Virus record (IMG/VR): IMGVR_UViG_3300042402_002425 | Span: 1 to 41,373 of that record | Reading direction: 5' to 3' (one strand) | DNA from: a virus | DNA length: 41,373 nucleotides | In this document: positions 18,961 to 26,072 of the stretch, piece by piece | Layout: each line of letters opens with the position of its first letter | How positions within the stretch are numbered: the stretch's first letter is position 1 | Translations under genes and position numbers: made by a program | Notes under the pieces: model-generated | What the model was told of the DNA's origin: nothing | Seen by the model: the letters and a program-made list of their open reading frames with translations, nothing else | Database searches by the model: none

Positions 18961-19779
18961 TTGCGTTCCGCAGCCCTATTGGTACTTCTAGTCGCAGTAA
19001 GCCTTGTTCTTCCAAAAATTGCACGTGCAGACCAGCAGGAAATCTGGTGCGGGGGAACGAATCCGTACACGGGGGAGTGGAAACTATGGGGTCCATTCTG
19101 GTGGGCGGACGAGCCAGCCGACGAACTGTGGGTGAGGCTGTGCTTGCCAAATCGACCATGGGATCCGATTCCGTGGGAACCGAACCCAACTCCGAGCGCG
19201 AGTGTGGAGCCTAGCCTTGAGCCGACACCAGAGCCTACACCCAGCCCGACGCCTGAGCCGACGCCAGAGCCAACACCAGAGCCGACTCCGACTCCGACTG
19301 AAGAACCGACGCCAAGTCCTACGCCAGAACCGACTCCTACTCCGACGCCTGAGCCAACGCCACAGCCAACTCCAGAGCCTACGCCAGAGCCTACCCCAAC
19401 TCCAACTGTAGCTCCAAGTGAGCGACCATCACCAACTCCAACGCGAACTCCAGATCCTAGTCCAGAACAAAGTGGAACGCCGACTCCAAGCGCGAGTCCA
19501 AGCGAAGAAGTCACTCCGAGTCCTGAACCAGTTCCAAGCCCTAGCGTGGCTCCTGATGGGCCAGCGGACGCAGTAGCGGAAGCCGTCGGCGAGGCAGTCG
19601 CAGCAATCTCAGAAAGCATTGGGGAAGCGGTCACTGCGGTGACCACCCTAGGCAAAGATCTCTCGGTCGAGGAGAAGAAGCAGGCTCAACCAGTTGCGGT
19701 GGCAATCATCGTAGGCCAGGTAGCCCAAGCAGCAGCGGCTGCTGTCGTAGCCTCCAACACAGGGAGAAATAAGAAGTGA
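18961..19779 (+). CDS. Secreted Pro-Thr repeat protein with hydrophobic C-terminus
   Basis: 272 residues, TTG start right after the upstream stop. Residues 1-23 form a clear signal peptide ([20 protein letters not shown], cleavage after A23). Then a Trp/Cys-rich module ([20 protein letters not shown] ... [17 protein letters not shown]), a stretch of about 115 residues of PEPTPTP-type repeats, and an Ala-rich hydrophobic C-terminus ([20 protein letters not shown]) with a basic end. The proline arm could span the cell wall, as in Gram-positive surface proteins. It sits first in the lysis-like cluster, so an outer lysis factor or surface exclusion protein are both possible. Confidence 0.65.
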   Translation: MRSAALLVLLVAVSLVLPKIARADQQEIWCGGTNPYTGEWKLWGPFWWADEPADELWVRLCLPNRPWDPIPWEPNPTPSASVEPSLEPTPEPTPSPTPEPTPEPTPEPTPTPTEEPTPSPTPEPTPTPTPEPTPQPTPEPTPEPTPTPTVAPSERPSPTPTRTPDPSPEQSGTPTPSASPSEEVTPSPEPVPSPSVAPDGPADAVAEAVGEAVAAISESIGEAVTAVTTLGKDLSVEEKKQAQPVAVAIIVGQVAQAAAAAVVASNTGRNKK

Positions 19780-19946
19780 TTACAAGAATTATTAACGATC
19801 TAGTCGGTGGGTCTTGGACGATCCTCGGACTTCTCTTCGCAGTCGTGGTGCTACCAGAAGGGGCAACACGAGACACAATGGCATCAATCTTCACGGGGTT
19901 GACACTAGTATGGTTCTTGACGGGACCACTACGCTGGAAGGATTAA
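19776..19946 (+). CDS. Small two-pass membrane protein, holin candidate
   Basis: 56 residues, GTG start overlapping the upstream stop (GTGA). Two hydrophobic segments ([17 protein letters not shown] and [18 protein letters not shown]) with a short turn between them and a basic end (RWKD). It ends four bases before the peptidase-like gene, so position and shape fit a small holin. Confidence 0.6.
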   Translation: MITRIINDLVGGSWTILGLLFAVVVLPEGATRDTMASIFTGLTLVWFLTGPLRWKD

Positions 19947-19949
19947 CGA

Positions 19950-21065
19950 ATGCAGTATCGGGTCAAGTCGCAACTCTACGCTGACGCTGAGGCACAGCAG
20001 AAGGGCGCCAAGCAGGTGCTGGATGACTGCACCTGGTCATCGTGCGCTGCCGCAGTCTCGTGGGCTTCTGGCTACACGGTGGACTACACCGCTGCCCAGG
20101 GCGTTGCCGCGTTTGAGAAGGCGACTGGCCGCAAGGATAAGCAAGGCGTCAGCGATGCTGGCGGCTCACTCAAGGAAGCCGCGCAGACCATCGCCGTCCT
20201 CGGCGGCAAGGCACGCTACGCAAAGTCGTGGGCTGACGCCGTTGCCGCTGCCAAGGCTGGTGCCGCACTGATGGTGTGGGTGCAGCAGCCAGTCGGCTAC
20301 CCAGCAGGCGTAGCGATTAGCAAGTGGCACGACGGTTGGCGACGCTACTGGACCAAGAAAGACGCCAAGAAGATTACTGATGGCTATGGTCATATGACTT
20401 CCGCAGGCTGGTGCGAAGACCACGGATGGCAGTGGGCGTGTCCTACTCGTGACGAGAAGGTTGCCGCCGAGAAGTTTGGCGTACCAGTTACCGAAGAGCA
20501 GCTCAAGCAGATTGCCAACAGCAAGGTCAAGGCGAAGAAGGTGGCAGTCGATTACAAGTGTTTGCTCATCGTGACGCACCCAGGCAAGGTCGCCGCTCCT
20601 GCTCCAGTGGTCGCGCAGGTAGCCCCCACAATCAACGTAGAGGCACCTAGGAAGCCCGTAGAGGCTCCGAAAGTAGAATCTGGTACTAAGACACCATCCC
20701 AGTTGGATGTTGCGGTAAAAGCCCTGGAAAAGGTCGACTGGGCATCAATCGGAGCAAAGGGTCTGGCTCTGGCAGGAAGCGCGGCTGAGGCCGCCAAGAA
20801 GGAGAAGACCACCGTGGGTAAGATTGGCGCATGGTTTAAGTACATCGCAGACAACAGCAAGATTGACGAGATGATTCTTGACGCGGTTCGGACATTCCTG
20901 ACCGTCAGCATCTCGGTTGCCCTTGGATTGGGCATTCCGCTCCTAGACATCAACGGGGGAGATTTCCGTCTGGTGCTCTCCGCTGGACTCGCTTCGGCGC
21001 TCCAGGTTATCGTGAAGGCGCTTGATCCAAGCTCCACAGACTACGGCGTTCAGAAGAAGAAGTAA
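19950..21065 (+). CDS. Papain-like (C39/NlpC-type) putative endolysin fused to a C-terminal membrane domain
   Basis: 371 residues. The N-terminal part has DDCTWSSCAAAVSWASGY (candidate nucleophile C27, or C32) and GYGHMTSAGW with H148, the Cys-then-His order of papain-like peptidases such as C39 or amidase folds. After a Pro/Ala/Val linker (about 215-245) comes a helical part and then two hydrophobic stretches at about 315-332 and 341-358 (LTVSISVALGLGIPLLDI and FRLVLSAGLASALQVIVKAL), like a phage holin or anchor. So one chain may combine wall cleavage with a membrane segment. It follows a holin-like gene. Which bond it cuts cannot be read from sequence; a non-lysis protease is possible. Confidence 0.6.
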   Translation: MQYRVKSQLYADAEAQQKGAKQVLDDCTWSSCAAAVSWASGYTVDYTAAQGVAAFEKATGRKDKQGVSDAGGSLKEAAQTIAVLGGKARYAKSWADAVAAAKAGAALMVWVQQPVGYPAGVAISKWHDGWRRYWTKKDAKKITDGYGHMTSAGWCEDHGWQWACPTRDEKVAAEKFGVPVTEEQLKQIANSKVKAKKVAVDYKCLLIVTHPGKVAAPAPVVAQVAPTINVEAPRKPVEAPKVESGTKTPSQLDVAVKALEKVDWASIGAKGLALAGSAAEAAKKEKTTVGKIGAWFKYIADNSKIDEMILDAVRTFLTVSISVALGLGIPLLDINGGDFRLVLSAGLASALQVIVKALDPSSTDYGVQKKK

Positions 21066-21586
21066 TGCCCGACAAGTGGGTCTATGTCGGTGGAACATTT
21101 GATCTCTTCCACTCTGGACACATCAACTTCCTCAGCAAGTGCGCGGAGTACGGCAAGGTAATCGTTGCCCTCAACACAGACCAGTTTGCTGCTCGGTATA
21201 AGCGGCGACCAATCCTCTCTCTTGCAGAACGCTACGATGCGTTGGGTGCGTGTCGATTTGTGGACAAGGTTGTTGTCAACATCGGCAACGAAGACAGTTG
21301 GGTCACCATTGACGCAATGCCGCGTGATTGTACAATCAAGTACATTGCCCACGGCGATGACTGGACTGGCAATAGCCTTCTGACCCAACTCAACATCAGC
21401 CAGCATTGGCTAGACACCAAAGATATCTCAATGCTGTACATTCCATATACCGCTGGTATCTCCACCAGCGACATTATAGGGAGAATCAATGGCGAGCATC
21501 ACCGTCGTGGTAACTGCTCATGCGGACTCGGAGAACCTTGTTCGTATCCTGGAGCTACTGGGAAAGCAAACCCAAAAGCCCGATGA
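21065..21586 (+). CDS. TagD-like cytidylyltransferase (nucleotidyltransferase)
   Basis: 173 residues, ATG in a TAATG overlap. GTFDLFHSGH (H16, H19) is the HxGH nucleotide site; HGDDWTG and GISTSDIIGRI match the later motifs of glycerol-3-phosphate cytidylyltransferases, where ISTT is usual and ISTS is a mild change. The family joins CTP with a sugar- or polyol-phosphate to give CDP-glycerol or a similar donor, used for teichoic-acid-like polymers. The last 33 codons go past the normal domain end and overlap the next gene by 98 bases. With the GT2 gene behind it, it forms a two-gene glycan unit inside the late operon. Confidence 0.8.
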   Translation: MPDKWVYVGGTFDLFHSGHINFLSKCAEYGKVIVALNTDQFAARYKRRPILSLAERYDALGACRFVDKVVVNIGNEDSWVTIDAMPRDCTIKYIAHGDDWTGNSLLTQLNISQHWLDTKDISMLYIPYTAGISTSDIIGRINGEHHRRGNCSCGLGEPCSYPGATGKANPKAR

Positions 21587-22028
21587 GATCATTGCCCTCT
21601 GCTCTGAGATCGATCTTGAGGGCGTTTGGCAGCGGTTTCCGTGGGTCAGGTTCTACGAAGAACCCAACCTCAACGATTGGGGTCACGACAAGAGGGCCAA
21701 GGGGCTTGACCTGGCGACATCTGAATACACCGCGTGGTTCAACCACGACGACTCCTACGACCAGACCTTCATCCAAGAAATGATGGAATCTGCATCAGGC
21801 GGCGCAGATGTGCTATACTGCGGCTGGAGCAAGAACCACACCCCGTCCTTTGCTCTTGGGCAATCCACTTCTGGCAACTACATTGCCAAGACCAGCTACG
21901 CTCGCAGGGCTGGCTACACCGACCGCCACTACGAAGCGGACGGAACCTTCATCAATCGATTGGCCGCACTTGGCGGCAAGATTGAGTTCCTACCCAAAGT
22001 CCTATATTCCCACAATGAGGTGAAGTAA
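21489..22028 (+). CDS. Family 2 (GT-A) glycosyltransferase
   Basis: 179 residues. It starts with ITVVVTAHADSENLVRILEL and has the metal/nucleotide motif NHDDSYDQTFIQEM in place of the usual D-x-D, with a later EADGTFINRLAALGG acceptor region. Shorter than typical GT2 enzymes (about 220-300), so it is a minimal catalytic domain with no membrane segment. The acceptor may be a phage protein, DNA or host surface polymer. It overlaps the TagD-like gene by 98 bases and the DUF6321-like gene by one base. Confidence 0.8.
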   Translation: MASITVVVTAHADSENLVRILELLGKQTQKPDEIIALCSEIDLEGVWQRFPWVRFYEEPNLNDWGHDKRAKGLDLATSEYTAWFNHDDSYDQTFIQEMMESASGGADVLYCGWSKNHTPSFALGQSTSGNYIAKTSYARRAGYTDRHYEADGTFINRLAALGGKIEFLPKVLYSHNEVK

Positions 22029-22327
22029 TGCCCAAGAGTGCTGCATGGCAACGCAAAGAAGGCAAGAATCCGCAGGGCGGATTGAATGCCAAGGGTCGTG
22101 CGTCCTACAAGGCGCAGACTGGCGGAACTCTGAAGGCTCCAGTCAAGAGCGGAGATAATCCGCGACGAGCCTCTTTCCTCGCCCGTATGGGCGGTATGCC
22201 TGGTCCTGAGCGCGACGAGAAAGGTCGACCGACGCGCTTGCTCCTTAGCCTTCAGGCTTGGGGCGCCAGCAGCAAGACGGATGCCCGTGCAAAGGCAGCC
22301 GCGATCAGCAAGCGCAACAAGGCTTGA
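22028..22327 (+). CDS. DUF6321-like small basic protein
   Basis: 99 residues. Nearly the entire protein follows the short domain known as DUF6321 (KEGKNPQGGLNAKGRASYKA, APVKSGDNPRRASFLARMG, GPERDEKGRPTRLLLSLQAW, GASSKTDARAKAAAISKRN), which I know from cyanophages and other aquatic viruses, often near the terminase as here. Strongly basic. Role not established. Its TGA overlaps the TTG start of the large terminase. Confidence 0.8.
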   Translation: MPKSAAWQRKEGKNPQGGLNAKGRASYKAQTGGTLKAPVKSGDNPRRASFLARMGGMPGPERDEKGRPTRLLLSLQAWGASSKTDARAKAAAISKRNKA

Positions 22328-23823
22328 AGCAACTAGCCAATGAAGTTGCGGTCGATCTGGCTCGTGGTCGCTCTGACATCGAGTTCTTTGCTCGCAGGTG
22401 GCTTGGCATCCAGGGCAATCCTGGACAGGTTGCATGGTGGAAGTCCTGCTCCGAGCGCGATGAGTCTGGGTACCGACCGAAATACATCACAACAGTTGTA
22501 TCCGCTGGGAACCGTGCGGGTAAAACGATGGCAATGGCGGTGGTCTGTTTCCACCACGCCTTGTACAAACTGGGACTTCCAAACCCGAAATATGGTGATT
22601 CCAAGTCCCACCTTGAATGGCTAGATTCTCCCTATGAATGGTTCCACATTGGTATTCAGCAGGAGACCGCAGAGCTAGTCTTCCGAGAGATTGAAACCAT
22701 CCTCACTGGCCAGCACCCCGCCCAAAAAGGTCGTGGTTGCCCAATGGTCACAGAACTTGGTAAGATCGTAGAGACCACCAAGAAGTATCGCGGTGAGTAT
22801 CCGTGGATCAAGTTCAATCCCATTGTCGGTGGGGCAAGCATCCACTTCCGCACCACGCAGGATCGAGCGAAGGCTCTCCTTGGTAAGGACATGAACGGCA
22901 TCTCCTTCGACGAAGCGGCGTTTGAGCCGCACTTGCTGATGATCTACCAAGAGGTGCTGAACCTCCGACGACTCTCCACTGGCGGACCACTCCACTTCAT
23001 TGGAACGCCGACCGAAGGCTTCAACGAATACGCGGATCTGTGGGAGAAGGGGAACCCCGACAACCCAGCCCGCGACGACAAGTTCATCTCGTTCCGATTG
23101 TCCACTCGTGATAACATTGGGTACGGGTTGACCCAGGAGAACTTTGATGACGTCGTTCGGCAGCAAGCCGAGTACCTCATCCCACAGAACATCGACGGAT
23201 TCTTCATTGAGGCTAGGGACGCATTCTTCTGGTCCCAGTCCATTCAGGCAGTATTCAAATCAGGAGTCGAAGAGTTAGGCCCGACACGTCACCATAAGTA
23301 TGTCCAGGGTGTAGACCCAGGGATTTCACATGACGCAACGTGGGCGATCACACTCGACATTACTGACAGAAAACTCCTTCGCGGCACGCGGATTAGAAAG
23401 CGTGGCGGCAAGCAGAGTATCTCTGCCGTCGTGAACATGGTCCGCGAAGGACATCTCCTCTACCAACAGGACGGTGCGTACTGCACCACCATCGTCGACT
23501 CCACAGGACTCGGTGGACGACTATTTCAACAGGAGTTCAGCATCATCCGCCCCCTCCGAGGGTTTGACTTCGGTGGCACCAAGGCGAAGAAGGTGGAACT
23601 CCTTAATGACTTGAAGGCGGTCCTAGACAAGGGACAAATCGAACTGCCAACTGGCGGTGCGTGGGATGAGATGCGAAGGCAACTCCTCACCTACAAATTG
23701 GATGATAAGAAGCTGGAGCAAGATGCAGTGATGGCACTGGCCATTGCTGTGCGACACGCTTTGCGAAACCCAGAGAAGCCCGTGAACGATCCAGTGTTCA
23801 CATATTTTGGAGTGAGTGACTGA
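22324..23823 (+). CDS. terL: Large terminase subunit (TerL)
   Basis: 499 residues from TTG 22324, which overlaps the upstream stop (TTGA). ATPase: Walker A-like SAGNRAGKT (residues 60-68) and Walker B GISFDEAA with D196/E197. Nuclease: D331 in QGVDPGISHD, D392 in IVDSTGLGG and D467 in QDAVMALAIA, the three-acid RNase-H-like set. It is the motor that fills the procapsid and cuts the genome. Circular permutation or closed ends of the contig would fit headful packaging, but this is not proved. Confidence 0.93.
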   Translation: MKQLANEVAVDLARGRSDIEFFARRWLGIQGNPGQVAWWKSCSERDESGYRPKYITTVVSAGNRAGKTMAMAVVCFHHALYKLGLPNPKYGDSKSHLEWLDSPYEWFHIGIQQETAELVFREIETILTGQHPAQKGRGCPMVTELGKIVETTKKYRGEYPWIKFNPIVGGASIHFRTTQDRAKALLGKDMNGISFDEAAFEPHLLMIYQEVLNLRRLSTGGPLHFIGTPTEGFNEYADLWEKGNPDNPARDDKFISFRLSTRDNIGYGLTQENFDDVVRQQAEYLIPQNIDGFFIEARDAFFWSQSIQAVFKSGVEELGPTRHHKYVQGVDPGISHDATWAITLDITDRKLLRGTRIRKRGGKQSISAVVNMVREGHLLYQQDGAYCTTIVDSTGLGGRLFQQEFSIIRPLRGFDFGGTKAKKVELLNDLKAVLDKGQIELPTGGAWDEMRRQLLTYKLDDKKLEQDAVMALAIAVRHALRNPEKPVNDPVFTYFGVSD

Positions 23824-26072
23824 TGGCCGACAAGGTACGAAAGATCCCCGCAGCGTTCGAAGGAACGCGGGCGATTCCAGCGCAGTACACGACTGACCCT
23901 GATATCGCCACGCCTGAGCAGATTGCCTCTATTGGCTCTGCCACCGAGAAGGCGCGTAAACTCGCCAAGGGTCAGCGTATCGTTGCAGCGGCTGCTGGCG
24001 GCAAGCCAATTGCTACGGCTCCAATCTTTACCAATATTACCAACAACAAGCAGGCTTCGGTCAAGGGTCAGGCTAACCGACCAGTCGCTGGCGGTGCTGG
24101 CATTGGTATCAACGACCCATCCATCACGGCACGCAACCGCGCCTCCTCACGCATCAAGCCGAACTTTGAGAAGCTCACCCTTGGCGAACAGGCTTCCGTC
24201 AAGATGTTGGAGACCTCACTCAGCGGTCAGGGTATTGATCCGAACCAGAACGAAGAGCATCTCCTACTTCAGGAAATCCTTGGCCGCAAGCAGTTGGTTG
24301 AGCCAGAGCAGAACCGACTCCGCTCGCTCTTCCGCCGCATGGACAACCTGTACCACCCAGAGACCATCACTCTTGGTGGTGCCGACCACTGGGCAGATGA
24401 TCCAAGCGCACGACTTGCTGGTCGAGCGCACGTCTCGGTCAACATCCACCACGCCTATGTGCAGATCCCAGCCTCTATCCAGGCTGTGCGACCAGTCATC
24501 AACTACGTTCCAACTGGCTCAACAACCGAAGACCGAGAAGCCGCGCAGATGCGCGAGCAGCTTTACTTCCGTTGGTGGGACGCCAATGAGATGGACCTGC
24601 TCCACGAGCACGCTGCCCTCCTCAAGGAACTCTACGGCCACACCGCAGCCAAGGTGTACTGGGATCCAGTCGCGGAACTTCCAAAGGTCACCGTTATTGA
24701 GCGACCAGAGAACCTCTACCTTGGGTTCGGTGATAGCGACTTCAATCGCCTAGACTGGGCGCTCTACTGCTACGGAATGTCACCACAGTCGGTCCAGGAG
24801 GACTACGGCGTGGACGTCATCCCTGTCAAGCAGGGCGACAAGTATTTCCCATACACCACCCGTGGCACGCACGCAGACCCAATTGGCAACGTGTGGTCCA
24901 ACACCTTTGAGCGCAATCCGCTCCGCCGCGAGACTGCCTACGAGCAGATGCAGGTTGAGGTCTACGACTACTGGTACAAGGTGCCAACTAAGCCAGGTAA
25001 GGCTCCGCTTGTCTACAATGCCATCTTTGTTGGCAACTCGCTGGTAAAGAACGACTCGCACCCTGAGTATCAGGGAATGATCCCGTATGTCCACCTACCT
25101 AACGGCAAGATCCCTGGTAGCCCATACGGTAAGCCAGCACTCTACGATGCCGAGCAGTTGCTCCGCGAAAAGGACGAGCGAGTCACCGCTATGGCGCAGA
25201 TGATTCAGTCCATCGTTGGTGGGCAGATGTGGCAGCTCGTTGGGCCAGAGGCTCCTGATGAGGTACCGCCAAACGCGCTACCAAAGCCAGGTCGCGTCGC
25301 AACCCCTGGACCTGGCAACGAACTCCGTGCCATCCAGCCGTTCATCCCATCGTTCCAGATTGAGCAGTACATTGCTCGTATCGACCGAGAACTTGCTGTG
25401 GCAACTGGATTGAACGACCTGCTCCTTGGTCTCGCGCCCGCGCAGGTGCTTGGTTCGTCACGAGCCATTGCCGCGTTGATTGCCAACTACGAAGCACGAC
25501 TTGCCCCGAAGCGCAAGGTCTTCTACCAGTGGATGCGACAGGTTTGGGAGATGTGCGCACGCATTTGGGAAATCAAGAACCCAGCTGTTGCAGAAATCAT
25601 TGGCGGCGAATACCGCATTGATGTCGTTGCCCCAGAACTGACACCACGAGACACGCTGGAACTTGCCAGCACCGCGATCAACCTAGTCCAGAACCGACTG
25701 TGGAGCGCCGAGCGTGCCATGGATCGAGTGGGCGTGGAAGATCCGATTGGCGAGAAGGACCTCATCCGCGATGAGCAGACTGACGCCACACTGAACCCTG
25801 CATCCGTCGCAACGATGGCGCAGGTCATGCAGCAGATGCAGCAGATGCAGATGCAGGGACAGGCCCAACTTCAGGAGCAGGCGATGATTACCCAGCAGCA
25901 GGCTGCCAATGCGCAGCGCACGATGCAGCAGGGTGTTCCTGGAAGTCAGTCCCTAAACCAGCCAGAGAATCAGGCGCAATTGCCGCCAGAGGCTCTGCCA
26001 GCAAACGCCGCCGCGCCAGGGGAAGAGAACCTTCTCCCAGCGCCGACTGGCACCAATGAGGTACCTGCATAA
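23823..26072 (+). CDS. Portal protein
   Basis: 749 residues, directly after TerL with a one-base overlap. Middle part has RRMDNLYHPETITLG, VNIHHAYVQIPASIQAVRPV, YFRWWDANEMDLLHEHAALL and later RIDRELAVATGLNDLLLGL, in keeping with large portal proteins that form the dodecameric DNA gate. The C-terminus is glutamine-rich (MQQMQQMQMQGQAQLQEQAM). Longer than most siphovirus portals (about 450-550), nearer to large podovirus portals. Confidence 0.85.
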   Translation: MADKVRKIPAAFEGTRAIPAQYTTDPDIATPEQIASIGSATEKARKLAKGQRIVAAAAGGKPIATAPIFTNITNNKQASVKGQANRPVAGGAGIGINDPSITARNRASSRIKPNFEKLTLGEQASVKMLETSLSGQGIDPNQNEEHLLLQEILGRKQLVEPEQNRLRSLFRRMDNLYHPETITLGGADHWADDPSARLAGRAHVSVNIHHAYVQIPASIQAVRPVINYVPTGSTTEDREAAQMREQLYFRWWDANEMDLLHEHAALLKELYGHTAAKVYWDPVAELPKVTVIERPENLYLGFGDSDFNRLDWALYCYGMSPQSVQEDYGVDVIPVKQGDKYFPYTTRGTHADPIGNVWSNTFERNPLRRETAYEQMQVEVYDYWYKVPTKPGKAPLVYNAIFVGNSLVKNDSHPEYQGMIPYVHLPNGKIPGSPYGKPALYDAEQLLREKDERVTAMAQMIQSIVGGQMWQLVGPEAPDEVPPNALPKPGRVATPGPGNELRAIQPFIPSFQIEQYIARIDRELAVATGLNDLLLGLAPAQVLGSSRAIAALIANYEARLAPKRKVFYQWMRQVWEMCARIWEIKNPAVAEIIGGEYRIDVVAPELTPRDTLELASTAINLVQNRLWSAERAMDRVGVEDPIGEKDLIRDEQTDATLNPASVATMAQVMQQMQQMQMQGQAQLQEQAMITQQQAANAQRTMQQGVPGSQSLNQPENQAQLPPEALPANAAAPGEENLLPAPTGTNEVPA

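Noticed and set aside
19200-19480. Short spaced repeats resembling a CRISPR array
   Set aside because: The repeats are in-frame PEPT codons with no constant repeat-spacer unit.
18900-19655. Long minus-strand open frame rich in GVGSGVG repeats
   Set aside because: It is the mirror of the Pro-Thr repeats on the plus strand, which has a signal peptide, good spacing and flanking gene overlaps.
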